Below are positions 23,191 through 35,689 of a stretch of 64,000 nt of DNA, in pieces (the stretch's first letter is position 1; each line of letters starts with the position of its first letter). The DNA lies in contig NW_004454229.1 in assembly GCF_000283155.1 (NCBI RefSeq), positions 8,960,537-9,024,536 on the forward strand, written 5' to 3'. Under the pieces are notes generated by a model. The model saw nothing but the letters and a program-made list of their open reading frames with translations. It was not told the DNA's origin and ran no database searches. The position numbers were made by a program, and so were the translations under genes. This stretch comes from Ceratotherium simum simum (taxonomy: Eukaryota; Chordata; Mammalia; Perissodactyla; Rhinocerotidae).

Positions 23191-24059
23191 ATGACTTTAA
23201 TAATATTTATATTCTATTAAGAGCTTGTCTCTAAGAAACACTCCGTGTGGTACACATTCGTGTCCTCAAAGAGCTGAGCTTGGTATGGCATGATTGAGCT
23301 GAACACATCAGCTGGTTTGTTCTGGGGGCATCTTTTGTCCTTGGTTTGCCTCAGATCCTCTCTGGGTTCGTCCCAGAGGATGCACAAGGCTGTTTTCTTC
23401 TAATGAGTCCTTTAGATAAAATGCTTCTCCCCCAAAGACAGCATGAAATCTTGCATCAAAAATCGAGGGAAGTCTTGGATGTTGAGGAGGTGATGTTAGA
23501 CTTCAATGGGATCCTACACTTTTTCCTCAAGGGCTGCGGCTGACAGCTTTCTACCTTCTACAGGAATCAGGATGTATTTGGGCTTGAATTTCTGGATTTA
23601 GACTTTTTTTCTCCTTCACCCTTCTTTGGAGATCTTATTATTTGTCTTTATATCAAGGTATGACAAAGAGAATAGAGTATTCACCATTCTGGCTTCTCTG
23701 GAGTCTGGCCCAGTTATAGAGTTGACAACATACCTTGAGCAGGTCAAGTACTTCAGTAACACTTTCTATTCGTGTATGTTTCCTGCCTCCTTTTGCACGT
23801 GCTGTGCTGTCCACCTCCAGTGCTCTTCCCTGTCTTCCCAACCTGACAGACTTCAACTCATCCTTATGAACCTTGTCTGGGCATCTCCACCTCTTTGAAA
23901 CCTACCCCTTCTCCCATAGTTTTGTTGGTTCATACATTCATTCATTCAACCATGTTCACTGAGTTTGTATCATGTGCCAGATGAACAAAATCAATATGGT
24001 CCCTGTTTTTGCAAAGCTCATGATCTAGTGGAGAAACTAAATAAACAGCCAAAAATCCA

Positions 24060-24690
24060 TATGTCATCCTAGGTTCCTCCTTTACTTCCTGTTCTTCATC
24101 AGCAAGATCTGTTGACTTTACTCCTAAAGCATACGTGGTATCTGTCCTCCCATCTCTGTTACCATTTGACTAGTCCCAACCAGCATTCTCTCTCACTTGG
24201 ACGCTGCTGGAGTATGATGGTTTTTCTTTCCTTTCCTTCCTTCCTTCCTTCCCCCTTCCTCTCTTGTTCCCTCCATCCTCTCTTTCCTTCTTTTCCCTCT
24301 CTCTCTCTCTTTCTTTCTTGTTGTCATCATCATTCTAACATACCAAGCTTATTTTAGCCAAAAGTCTTGGTATTAGCTGTCCTTTCTGTCTGGGCTACCC
24401 TTCCCTCTGATGTTTGAATAGATGTAGTCTAATCATTCAGATCCCAACTTAAGCTACCTTTTCAGAGAGGCCTTCCATTACCATGAAGTCAAGTCCCTCT
24501 TTACTATAGCACCCCATTTTAATTCTCAGAAAATCACTATGTATTCAGTAGTTACCATGTTCATATACTCATTTGTTTATTGTCAACCCCCTCTTTCCAT
24601 GAAAGCAGGGATCTCATTTGTTTTGTTCATTGCTACATATTCATTTCCTATAACAGTGTCTGGCACATAGAAGGGCCTTAATAACTTTTG
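24060..24690 (+). repeat. L2 3' fragment with CTTCC microsatellite inside
   Basis: Sense L2 (atgtcatcctaggttcctcc; tcagagaggccttccatta; gcacatagaagggccttaat) with a pyrimidine-only tract at about 24225-24325 built on ttcct and ctct units. Confidence 0.7.
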
Positions 24691-25190
24691 TTGAGTGAAT
24701 GAATCAATATATAATTGCAAATTGTGATAAGAGCCATGAATAAAATGAACAGGTTGTAAAAAGAGAGAATAACTGTGGAGGTGGGGGAAGGGGATGAGGA
24801 TGATCTGGGAAAGTCTCTTTGAGGAGGTGAAATCCAGACTGAGATGAGATCCAAAGGATAAGACAGACTCAAAAGACAAGAGGGAAGGTGTCCTGGGCAG
24901 AGTGGACAGCCTGGCATGTTTGAGAATGGAAAGAAGGAATGTATGGCCGAAGCCTTGTAGATAAGGGGAGAATGGCAGGAGCCGAGGTGGGAAGAAACCT
25001 AGAGTGGTCTCAGAGTGTCTTGTCAGCCATGGTGAGAAGTGTGGACTATATCTGCAGTGAAATGGAAAGCCAGTGCAGGGTTATCAGCAGGGCAGAGCTT
25101 GGTCTAAGCTCTGTGCCTGCAGATCATTCCGCTGCTCTGTAGAGCACAGATTACATGGGGTGAGAGTGGACTCCGGGGGAAGACTTAGAA
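24690..25190 (-). repeat. L2 fragment, minus
   Basis: Antisense L2: gggaaagtctctttgaggag, then aatggaaagccagtgcaggg. It directly abuts a sense L2 end, so these are two insertions tail to tail. Confidence 0.6.
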
Positions 25191-25344
25191 GGCTCTTGCT
25201 GATGTCCAGGTAAGAAATAAAGATTGGAAATGAAAGAATATGATAGATTTGGGATCTAATTTGAAAGGAGAATTTAGATAATTTACAGATGGCCTGGCTG
25301 TGAATTGTGAGATGTTAATCACTCCTTCCTCTAAATTATATTTC

Positions 25345-25400
25345 CACCATACACACATACGCACAAACATACGTGCACGTGCACACGCACCCACACATAT
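25345..25400 (+). repeat. ACAC/ACGT-rich microsatellite
   Basis: Interrupted alternating purine-pyrimidine run (catacacacatacgcaca, cgtgcacgtgcacacgc), a potential Z-DNA former. Confidence 0.75.
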
Positions 25401-25403
25401 ATT

Positions 25404-25967
25404 AGGGTAAGAAGGACATGATGAGTTTGCCTGAGGGTGCCAGCTTCCTGGTAGAGATGCCCTGCAGGCATTCGGATATATAGCAGAGATTCTGGAGCCA
25501 AGAGAAGACTCCAGAATATTTATTTTTGAAATGCATACATTATGCCAATTGTAACTACATATTTGTCTCTTCTAGTGGATGATGAACTTTTACATCTAAG
25601 TTCTGTGCCTTTTCTCACTGGGATATTTTTGTACCTAGCACTGGGCTGGGCCCATAGTAAGTACACAGGTGAATACTTGTTGAGCTGAACTGAACTTGTC
25701 CTATTCTCCGACTGCTAATTCTCCATCATTTTTACTGTTTCTCTTCCTCCATCTGACCCTTAAGTGTGGGCATGGCTCTAGGAAGTGTTCTCAGCACACA
25801 TTCCCTGCTCTGTTATCATCCTCTCTTCCTCCACTCCCCTCACTCTCTCCTCCTATGAGTGACCCCACTTTTCCCCAGGAATCCCTGCAAGTGTTTCCAC
25901 ATGCCTGAGGGCATCTCTACCAGGAAGCTGGCACCTCCAGGCAATCACATCACATCCTTCTCACCCC
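25404..25967. repeat. Long inverted repeat, about 67-bp arms, 429-bp loop
   Basis: Arm 1 at 25404-25471 and arm 2 at 25901-25967 are reverse complements at about 87 percent (8 mismatches and one single-base gap by my alignment). There is a perfect 28-bp core at 25436-25463 against 25908-25935. The loop contains an L2 end (about 25590-25690). I do not recognise the arms as any repeat family. Confidence 0.85.
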
Positions 25968-26114
25968 AACCCCATTTGTCTTCCCCTTCCTGAGTTCGTT
26001 TTCTGAGACACCACCAACCTCCCAGTCCACCTGACACAAAGAGCTGGAAAAATAATTGACTGTCTCCTACGTGCTAAGCTCCATGCTAAGTGCCTTCGCA
26101 TCAGTCTACTCAAT

Positions 26115-27530
26115 AATTTTTTTAACTTTTTTTAATCTTTATTGAAGTATAATTGACAAATATAACTGTAAGATATTCAAAGTGTACAACATGATTTTAC
26201 ATGTGTATGTATTGTGAAAGGATTCCCCCCATCAAGTTAATTAATACATCCCTCACTTCACACGTACATATTTACCTTTTTTGTATGCGCGTGAGAACAT
26301 TTAAGTTCTACTCTCTGAGCAAATTTCAATGATACAATACAATGTTATCAACTATAGTCACCATGTTATACCTTAGATCCTCAGACCTTATCCATCTTAA
26401 GACTGAAGGTTTGTACCCTGTACCAACCTCTCTCCATTTCCCCCAGCCCCCCAGCCCTTGACAACCACTTTTCTACTCTGAGTTTCTATGAGTGCGACTT
26501 TTTTTTTTTTTATAGCTCCAGACATCTGGCTAGTGTTCACTTTCTGGGTTAATTTCAAGCCTACTCTCTCCAGAATAGACAGCCGAGGAGGGAGAGGGAT
26601 GTCTGGGAACTGATTTAACTTGTGTCTTTTCATCTGAGAGGAAACCCACAGTTTGATGACGTTAGGAGCTACTTTTTTTTTCTTTTTTGAGGAAGATTGG
26701 CCCTGCACTAACATCTGTTGCCACTCTTCCTTTTTCTTTTTTTCTCCCCAAAGCCCCAGTACATAGTTGTGTATCACAGTTGTAGAGTGGTAGCTCTTCT
26801 ATGTGGGACACCGCCTCAGCATGGCTTGATGAGTGGTGAGTAGGTCCGCGCCCGGGATCTGAACTGGCGAACCCCAGGCTGCTGAAGCAGAATGCATGAA
26901 TTTAACCGCTACGCCACCGGGCCAGCCTTGAGTTTGACTTTTTTTTTGATTCCGTATGTGAAAGATACCACGCAGTATTTGTCTTTCTCTGTCTGGCTTC
27001 TTTCACTTACTATAGTGGCCTCTAGATTCACCTAAGTTGTCACAAATCACAGGATTTCCTTCTTTTTAAAGGCTGAGTAATATTCCGTTGTATATCTAGA
27101 CTTCATTCTCTTTATCCATTCATCCATCCACTTGGGTTGTTTCCATGCCTTAGCTATTATGAAAAATGCTGTTATGAACATGGGAATACAGATGTCTTTT
27201 CAAGATAATGATTTCCTTTCTTTGGCTATATACCCAGAAGTGGGGTTGCTGGAGCATATGGTAGTTCTATTTTTAATTTCTTGAGGAACCTTCATACTGT
27301 TTTCCATAATGGCTGTACCAGTTTACATTCTGACCAACAGTGCACAAGGTTTCCCTTTTCTCTACATCCTCATCAGCATTTGTGACCACTTATCTTTTTG
27401 ATAATAGACATCCTAACAGGTGTCAGGTGATATCTCACAGTGGTTTTGATTTGCGTTTCCCTGATAACTAGCAATATGGAGCACCATTTCACGCACCTGT
27501 TGGTCATTTGTACATCTTCTCATTTAATCT
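26115..27530 (-). mobile_element. LINE-1 3' region, minus, split by an ERE
   Basis: 26115-26499 (tttattgaagtataattgac, gatgtttgtaccctgtacc-like block, gagtttctatgagtgcgac) and 26930-27530 (tgtatatctagacttcattc, tgctgttatgaacatgggaa, tggttttgatttgcgtttcc) are continuous in an antisense L1. The break is filled by an ERE-containing insertion. Confidence 0.88.
26503..26929 (-). mobile_element. ERE SINE, minus, with apparent 3' transduction
   Basis: In minus-strand order: ERE body from ggctggcccggtggcgtagc (26927 downward) to its A-rich tail (about 26672-26690). Then come about 160 bp of non-ERE sequence (about 26513-26671), then a second A tail (26501-26513). The whole unit is bracketed by similar copies of the L1 target, ATGAGTGCGACTTTT at 26488-26504 and TTGAGTTTGACTTTT at 26929-26945. 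One insertion of an ERE plus its downstream flank explains this best. Confidence 0.7.
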
Positions 27531-28224
27531 TCCATTGATTTTGTGTGAGAGGAGAGGTTTCCTTACTTCTATAGATGAAGGAACCAAGGCTAAAAAGACC
27601 TGTCCCTAGTAAGTGAAAAATACACAAGATATTCTGAGTCGTAGTCCAGGCTCCTTTCCTTTTTATCCCAGCTGCCTTTGTCAGGACTCACAACCTAGGA
27701 ATAATTTCGACTTCTCTTTTTCTCCACATATATCTCATTAATCACCTCTTCAGTGTCTACAATCTGTCTCTTCCTCTCCATTCCCTTGACTACTACTCAC
27801 CATGCTGTGCCGTGCTCTCTCTGCAGGTTCCCTCCAGCCAAGCAGACATGTAAAATGAGACAAGGATCAGAGGTTAGATGGATATTCCATAAATACCTTT
27901 GGGACAAAGATAGTAGTGGGCTGCTTCAGACTCTTTTTTCAGTAATGTGGATAGGTCCTGACACATTTGCTTCGTCTCTCAAAACGCAACATGAAATAGA
28001 GTTTCCTACCAGTTAAGATTCTAAGTCAGTCTGATAGGATACCTCTATGTATCAGGGCTACTGTAATGGAAACCACGCATGGAATGGAAGGTAAACTAAC
28101 AGTCCTCAAGACTCCACAGGTTCATGATTCTATGGGTTTTGGCTATATTGAAAGGGCCCTGTGAAGATCTTACAGAAAATGACTTCTATTGATGCTTTGC
28201 TTGTGAAGGAATCAGTAGCATTCT

Positions 28225-29215
28225 ATGGCCTCACAAAAGCCAGCAGGCAGTGTGGTAGTGAAAAGAATTCTTTTTACTGAGATAGCTTTGCTTTTCGTGT
28301 AGGTTCAGCCATTTAAAAGCTAATACTTCGCATCTCTGAGTCACAGTTTTCCCATAACTAATGTATGAATAATAAACTACTACCACAAAGGCTATTTTGA
28401 GAATTAAAAAGCACTGTGAGAAGTAAAACACTGTCTAAACAGTAGTTATTATTGTGGATTACAGTTTTAGGTGGGATCACTAGGAAGTAAAGTCATTTGA
28501 TCAAAATTTGTGGAATGAAGAAATATGCTGGTGACACGGTATAAGGAATCCAGACTTTGGAGACGATACATCTGGGTGGGGATCTTGGTTTTACCATTTA
28601 GTAGCTGCATGACCTTGATCAGGGTACTTAATTTCTCTAAACATCAGCTTCTTCAAGACCCAAATAGGCATGATAACAAGGGTGTGTTTGAGAATAATTC
28701 CAAGTACATCTTGAATTACAAGTGTTTAAGTAGATATTTTTTCCCTTTAATGTGGGATATTAGTATAGTATAGTGGTTGAAAACATGGGTTCTGTCACTT
28801 ATCAGCTGTGTGATCATGGGCAGGTTATTTAATCATTTTCAGTCTTGATTTCCTCACCTGTTAAGCTGCAGGTATTAAGGACATTTACTTCACAGGCTGG
28901 TTGTGAGGAATAAGTGAACTTATCCACAGAAAATATTTAGTGCAGTGCTCAGACTCTAATAAGCACTCAATAAATACCAATTGCTGAAAAAGGTTCTGAA
29001 TCAGATTGCCTGGATTCCAATCTCATCTCCGCCATTTGTCAGAGATGTGACCCTCAGGCAAATCAGTTAACCTCTCCGTGCCTCAGTTTCCTGTTCTTCT
29101 AAATGAGACAATGGCAGTACATACTTCATAGGATTGTTGTGAATATGAAATGAAACAATCGATGTGATATAGTAAGCAATCGATGGCATATAGTAAGAGT
29201 TACAAATGTTACCCA
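28225..29215 (+). repeat. Run of plus-strand MIR SINEs
   Basis: Four partial MIRs in the same orientation: 28240-28450, 28530-28690, 28770-28985 (tagtggttgaaaacatgggt start) and 28990-29215 (cctctccgtgcctcagtttc core). Confidence 0.7.
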
Positions 29216-29469
29216 TTATCGCTGCACTATGTTGATGTTGTTATTACCACATGTTTATTATTCCCAGCTTTCTGGTTATTACTTCTATAATGTTATAACT
29301 GTCCCCTCACCTGTAAAGTGGGGATAATAAGACGACCTATCTCATAGGGCTCTGCAATTGGTCATCTCTGATTGTCAAAATGGAGGGGAAATCATTATCA
29401 TGATGTCCAGCCTGCAGTGGCCAATGCTTTTGCTGTAGATTTGGAGGCTCAGCAATCATGCCTCCTCCC

Positions 29470-29690
29470 CCACCTGCCCATTTTTTTGATCAAGGTCATT
29501 CATTTCTGTCCCTAGAGCTTTGTCCAGTTTTGGAGGGACTGCTCCTGCCATTTATCAAGGTCACTTTGAATTCTCATCACTATCTTTCAAAGTGTTAACA
29601 ACTCTGCCCAAATCGGTGCCTGCGTTCCATCATCCCTCCCCCTGATGGATGCCAGATAACAGTGACCCTAAGAAAGACCCTTCCAGGGAG
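29470..29690. repeat. L3/CR1-type LINE remnant
   Basis: atttatcaaggtcactttga and tttcaaagtgttaacaactc match a block seen in mammalian L3/CR1 copies. Decayed, orientation not assigned. Confidence 0.5.
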
Positions 29691-29854
29691 AGTGCAGTAC
29701 ATTCAGCCTGTCACTGATCGTCACCTTCCAGCTGGGTCCTTGGACAGCTGGTCTACCACCTAACACACAGCGTGGAAAAAAGCCACAGAGACGCAATTAA
29801 AACCCCACTAAATTGGTGTCAATTACAGTTCTTCATTCTCTTCTCCCCTCCTTC

Positions 29855-30020
29855 TTCCTTTCTTTTATTCATTCATTCCTTTAGCTTTTCATTTAAGAAA
29901 TGTTTATTAATGTTTATACTTTATCATTATAAACAAGCATTTATTAAGCACACATAACATGGTAAGCACTGTCTAGACACCAACATGGTTCCTCTCATCA
30001 AGGGCTTGTAGAAGGTGACG
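29855..30020 (-). repeat. L2 3' end, minus
   Basis: Begins ttattcattcattcc and includes aagcatttattaagcacac and catggtaagcactgtctag. Confidence 0.65.
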
Positions 30021-30185
30021 AGGTGTCTCTTTGTCATGACCATCTGATTATAGTCAGGGATGGTTTATTATGTGGACAGCCAAATTGGTTACCACCTAAA
30101 ATGAATTAACAATTCAATTTTTGTTTTTAACAATTTAATTTTTATTCGCTGTACTTATAGTTCACTGAAATATTTGGTGGGTTTT

Positions 30186-30420
30186 TTTGTGTGTGTGTGA
30201 GGAAGATCAGCCCTGTGCTAACATCTGCCAATCCTCTTTTTTTTTTGCTGAGGAAGAGTGGCCCTGGGCTAACATCCACACCCATCTTCCTCCACTTTAT
30301 ATGGGATGCTGCCACAGCATGGCTTGCCAAGCGATGCATCGGTGCAAGCCCAGGATCCGAACTCGGGGCGCCAGCAACAGAGTGTGCGCACTTAACCACT
30401 ATGCCACAGGGCCGGCCCTG
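30186..30420 (-). mobile_element. ERE SINE, minus
   Basis: Ends (plus strand) with cactatgccacagggccggc, the reverse complement of the ERE head, and begins gtgtgaggaagatcagccct. Approximate duplications GGTGGGTTTT and GGTGGTTTT flank it. Confidence 0.92.
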
Positions 30421-30535
30421 ACAGGTGGTTTTAGTAGCAAATGCTACTGGGACTGCTGAGTTGAGGACTGTGACACCAGATATGGGCTCAGCCAGAAAGT
30501 GCTATGTCAATTAATGATGTCTGTCAGAGGCAGCA

Positions 30536-30676
30536 GAGGCTGACCCACAGTAGAACCTCATTGTCCTTCCAGCTGGGGTGGTTCAGAATCCAAGCCCATA
30601 TATACTGAGCGTCCTCTAGAAGTTTCCTTCCAATCTGCAGAGTCTGAAGCGGATTCCTAAAGGATCTGAGCTGGGA
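30536..30676 (+). repeat. Local direct duplicate, copy A
   Basis: About 141 bp beginning gaggctgacccacagtaga; aligns to copy B at 31970-32110 at roughly 80 percent by eye. Shared landmarks: ggtggttcagaatcc, tctgcagagtc, gatctgagctgg or agtctgagctgg. Confidence 0.75.
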
Positions 30677-31679
30677 ACAAGGGCCCTGGGTTGTGTATTT
30701 ACTATTCCTTTACTAGAATGCGACAAAGGCAGCCCAGATGATTAAGCTTGGATGGAGAGTGATTGGGGTGGGGTGGACATATAATTTAAGTCCCTCAAAT
30801 TTCTTATACTTTCCATCATGTTTATGTATTATTGCTGTTGTTTGTTTATAATTCCCTTTCAGGAAGGTTCTGAATAGAGCATTTCCCTTGTAATCCAAAG
30901 TAGGGCACAGGAAACACTCAATCTCTGAGGAAAACCCATGATCTAATCTCCCTCCCACCCTCCCTCCCTCCATCCACTAATCCAGTAAATACTCCCTGAG
31001 AACCCATAACTTCCGGGGGCGCAGGGATGAAACACACAGGTCCCTGCCATGGAGAAATGTGCAGTCACTTGGGGGCTAAGAATAACACAGTGTGGTAAAT
31101 GCTTGAATAAAAATAAACACAGTAGAAGCACAAAGGAAGGAGCAACCCACCGTTTCCTACCATCCCATTTCCTAGACTCCAAAGACATTCAAACCTGATT
31201 GTCCAAAATAGTGGGAGTAGGAGCTTGCCTGGTGGAGAAGGGAGCCGGGGCTCTCTGACAGAGAGAGTTTCATGAGAGTGCTGCAGCAGCCAGCGGGTGA
31301 CGGTGAGTAGTAAGAGACCAGTGTACAGGTTCACCCAAAGGCCAGCCGCTGTTGCAGAGGGCTTGCCCCTGAGGCCAGTGCAAAATGAGAGCAACCCTGT
31401 GGCTGGGTTTTGGCAGGAAGAGTGATGATATCAGCAACGTGGAAATGGAGTCAGCACTGGCCTCCAGGGAGCCACAGAGAGGATGACCAGCTGCAGAATA
31501 GCATGCTACTGGGGCCATGCAGAGGTGAACATTGAGAACAGGAGGGTTCCTGCCCCTGGACAAGATGGCCAGCGGTCAAGTGGGCATGCTCTGGCCCTAC
31601 TCAGCACTCCAGCCCCATTGCTCATCCTGGGGCTGTGCTTTACTGAGCTACTCGCTGCTCGCTTGACTTGATCATGCTT

Positions 31680-31960
31680 GCTTTCTCCTTGGGGCTTTAC
31701 AAGAAGGAAAGTGCTGTTCTTTCTGCCTGGAACTCTGCTCCCCGCCCTTTACCCTCCCTTCTTCACCTGGCTAATGCTTACTCATCCTTGGCCTTTGCTT
31801 AGACGAGACTCTTCCAGGCAGTCTTTCTGTCTCCCCGGTTCTGGGTTGGGAGCCTGTCTTGGGTGCTTCAGGGCACCAGGACTTAGCTCTATGTATCACA
31901 CTATTGCAACTGCCCATTTCCATCACGCATCTTGTTAATGGTGTGTCCCCAGAATGTTGC
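31680..31960 (+). repeat. L2 3' fragment, plus
   Basis: tctgcctggaactctgctcc, cttcacctggctaatgctta, then a diverged tail; it abuts duplicate copy B. Confidence 0.65.
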
Positions 31961-31969
31961 CCATATGCT

Positions 31970-32110
31970 GAGGCTGACCCACAGTAGAGGCTCACTGTTT
32001 TTCTAGCAGTGGTGGTTCAGAATCCTAGCCTATATATGCTAGGCATCTTCTGGAGCTTTCCTTACACTCTGCAGAGTCCGGGGTGGATTCCCAAAGAGTC
32101 TGAGCTGGAT
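31970..32110 (+). repeat. Local direct duplicate, copy B
   Basis: Same length and landmark order as copy A, 1,434 bp downstream. I do not recognise the unit as a repeat family, so local duplication and two insertions of an unnamed repeat both remain open. Confidence 0.75.
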
Positions 32111-32539
32111 TGGACAGTGGGGAGGGTGAGGTGGGCAGGAAATAGATTGTGAAGGGTCTTATACTCATGGCTAAGCAGTCTGGGCTGGCCCAGAGGTCTT
32201 TTGCTATGCCTGCTAACCAACCAATCACCCTAAACAGACAGGCACTAGATTCTAACAAACTCCAGGCTTTATCCCCAGTTACCATGACAACCAGGCTTCA
32301 CGGTGATGGATGGTATTGATTGACTGACAGACTCCTGGTGTCTTGGCTCTGTCCCCACCCCCCCTTAAATAATTTGCATACACATGGAACTGAGAGACTC
32401 TCAGCACCATCCTGATTTTGTCCTGATTTTGAATTTCCGCCTTTATCATTGAAAACAGCCTCAGTCTTAAAGGAGAAAAAGGTGTGATGATGTCAGAATT
32501 ATTCCCAGAGCCATCCTTTTCTCTCTCTCCCACAGGTGA

Positions 32540-33175
32540 TGTAATGTGGATTGGAGAAAATGGGCTTTGGATACAGACCTTGTTTCAATCCTAGTCCTGC
32601 TATTTACTTGTATAATTTTGGGCAAGTAACTTAACCTGTCTAAGACTTGACTTACTCATCTCTAAAATGGGAATAATTGTACCTGTTGTGGGGTGATGTG
32701 TGACTATTAAATGAGACAACACATGGAAAGTCTTTGCCTGGCACTTAATGGATACTTATCAAATGTGGGTGTCCCTCGATCTTCTTCAGTCATTTCCACT
32801 CAGTTTATACTACAGCTTATCCTACAGAGAAGTTGATGAAAACATTTGTTTTCACAAACTCCTCAGCATCCCTCATTCTCTAATTTTCCAGTTGAGAATC
32901 AGGAACCAACAGTCCAGTCTATGTACGCTGTGGCATTTCTGGCAACAGTAATAATTGTAAGCCTTGACTATTATTGCTAGTTCTGAGCCAGGCACTACCC
33001 TAAGCACTGTACATGGCATAGATCAACTCATTTAACCCTCACAACAACACTGTGAGGTGGACAGTATTAAAATCCCTGTCTCACAGACGAGAAAACTGTG
33101 GCACAGAGAGATTAAACAACTCGCCCAGAAAGTAAGTGGGCATAGGGGAATTTTAGCTCAGGCAGTCTCCATTTC
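32540..33175. repeat. MIR SINEs
   Basis: Plus copy 32540-32775 (ttgggcaagtaacttaacct core) and minus copy 32960-33175 (tctcacagacgagaaaactg core). Confidence 0.75.
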
Positions 33176-33519
33176 AGAACCTGGCCCTCAGCTATACCGA
33201 CTCTTGTCATGATCAAAATCATCTAGAAGGGCCAGAGTCCCTGAAGATAGCCCCTCACTAGGCAGGAGGGAGCCTGAGATTGCAGTCCCCACATTGCCCA
33301 TTGGGAGCATGGATTCCTTTTTCTGAGCTGCTTTGTAGAGTCGGGTGGTCGTGGAATGAGGGGCTTGGTAAGGCCACTGCTACTCTTGCCAAACGATGAG
33401 CATTTCTCTGCAGAGTAACACTAGTGAGATGAAGTGGAGCATGCACCGAATGTGGGTATAGCATACTTTGCATCAAACTCCGATTCTTGGGCTTGTTAGT
33501 CACATAACTTTGGGCAAAT

Positions 33520-34220
33520 TACCTAACAATAGCAAAAAATAAGATTTGTTGACCACTTAATTGTGCCAGACTTACGGATAGAAACTATTATCCTCCTCGT
33601 TTTACAAGTGGGGAAAATAAGGCACAAAGTTTCAGTAACTTACCCAAAGCCACACGAACTCTGACTCCAGAGTTCACACTCTTCACCACCATGATTACTG
33701 TCTTTTCCAAACCCCAGGGAGCTTGAAAAATGGGGAAATCCTCCTGGCCCCATAAGATTGTTGTGAGCCTCCAACGAGATGGTGCAGATGAAAGTGCTTT
33801 ATAAAAGATCAACTCTTAATTAAGCATGAGATATTACAAAGATGTGATTTGTATCATCAACCAAAAGAAAACCTGTGACTTCCAGAACATTTTAGAGATG
33901 TTGTCTAGATAGATTGGAATCAGCCCATCCCTGAGTACTCCCGGGGGCCTGTCACATGCCAGGTTCTGTGCCTAGCATTGTAAACCCAAGAGATGACTTT
34001 ACAAGTTTGCAGTATAATTGGAAGGACAGACCAAGAAATTGACAATTACTAGGGTATGCTAAATACTATGCTGGAGGGAAGCATAGGGATACCTGGGGGA
34101 CACACAGGGAAACCGTGGGGACACAGATATAGGGCCTTTGGGAGTGAGGGAAGGCTTTCTAGAGCTGAATGGGAGACACTCAATGAAAGAGGTAAGGTGA
34201 CTTTCTAGTCAGAGGGGACA
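33520..34220 (-). repeat. MIR and L2 fragments, minus
   Basis: Minus MIR at 33520-33700 (acttacccaaagccacacga) and antisense L2 at about 33950-34220 (gtcacatgccaggttctgtg; ggaaggctttctagagctga). Confidence 0.6.
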
Positions 34221-34899
34221 GCTCATGCAAAGGCACAGAGATACGGATACTATTATTCTCAGGTGGTTAGGAAGAAGCACGGGTTTTAATGGATGAACAG
34301 AAGCACAGAGGGGGCAGATAAGTCAGCCAACACTTCCCAGCTCATCCAGCCACAGACTAAGCAATCATCTTTTCCAATGTTATGGCATTAAATAGACCAT
34401 ATGATCCTTCCTTTCCCTCTGAGCCTGTCTTTGGGAGCAACCAGTGTAGCAAAGCAACACAGCAGATGGATCACAGCAACCTGAATGGCATTTGTTTGTT
34501 GCAAAGAGGTACATAATGCATTACACCTGCTGTTTTCCACCTGATGCTTTTAATCCGGGGAATGACAGAGACTTGCTGCATTCTGGCACCTCAGAAGTGA
34601 GGCTGCCTGGTTCTGCCTCTGAGCCACATTGATGCAGCATCTCCACGGAGGCGTGAGGACAGCTCTCACACCTGCACCACAGCCAAGACCGGGTGGGAAA
34701 CAAGCAGTAGACATGGTGACCAGAGACCTGTCCTCTGGGCTCCTGGCCTACCAGGAGGGCACAACAGCAGCTCCTCTTGGACCAGACTTGAGTAAGAAGG
34801 AACCCAGGGGTCTCCCAGAACTTCCTTGACTGACTTGCATCTCCGTCTCTCCCACTCTTGAGTTTAGGTGTCTTGGTCTTCCTGAGCAGAATTTTGCTG

Positions 34900-35500
34900 C
34901 TGGGGACACAAGGCTTCCCCACGGTCTCCCTCTGCTCTCAATGTCCTTCTCACTTTGTCTGGCAAATCCCCACCATCCTTTCAGACTTGCCTCTGGTATC
35001 CTTCCTCTGACCCCTGGGGAAGACTTCCTGATGCTGCTGCCTTCTTTCAAAGTCCTCGCTACACAGGACAATAATTGTCTGTTTACTTGTTCATTTCTCC
35101 ATCCTAGACTATGAGCTCACTGAGATCAAACACTCTCCTTAGTCCTCTATTTCCCAGATGCCTAGCACACAGTAAGAAATCATTAAGCACTTATCAAAGT
35201 TGTCTCAAATCTTCTTCAAGTGTTTTGGTGTGTGCTTCAAGTTTCAGAATCTTGGATTTAGAGGATACCTTAAAAGACCACTGGCCAATTCTTCAAACCC
35301 TTCTACTGTGCCTCTCAAAGGCAAACAGCCAACCTCTGCTTGGTACCCTCCAGGTGTAGGGAGCTCATTGCCTTATGAAACAACTCGTATCTCCCAGGTC
35401 TCTGACCACCATGATGGTTTCGCTTGTGTGGGGCCTAAACCTGTCTCCCTGCAGCCTCTGCCCTTTTGGTCCTAGTTCTTGCCTGTGTGACCACACAAGA
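34900..35500 (+). repeat. L2 and L3-like fragments
   Basis: L2 3' end at 34900-35185 (ttgtctgtttacttgttcat, agatgcctagcacacagtaa). A decayed L3/CR1-like part may follow at 35210-35500 (gtagggagctcattgcctta). Confidence 0.5.
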
Positions 35501-35689
35501 CTTATTCCTCTTCCTCAAGACAACCCTCTGGAGAGCTGAATCTAGTTCTATTGCTCTCTCTTAGAGAGAGACCTTTCCTCCCTTTTTCAGGTGAACATGC
35601 CCCACCCCCTTAAACCTTCCCCAAAAGATATGGCTTTGAATTTCTTTACCCTCATGCTTATTCTTCTCCAATCATTCCTTATTTTCTCT

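Noticed and set aside
23034..23234. A leucine/serine-rich open frame
   Set aside because: Translation of a CT-rich microsatellite, not a gene.
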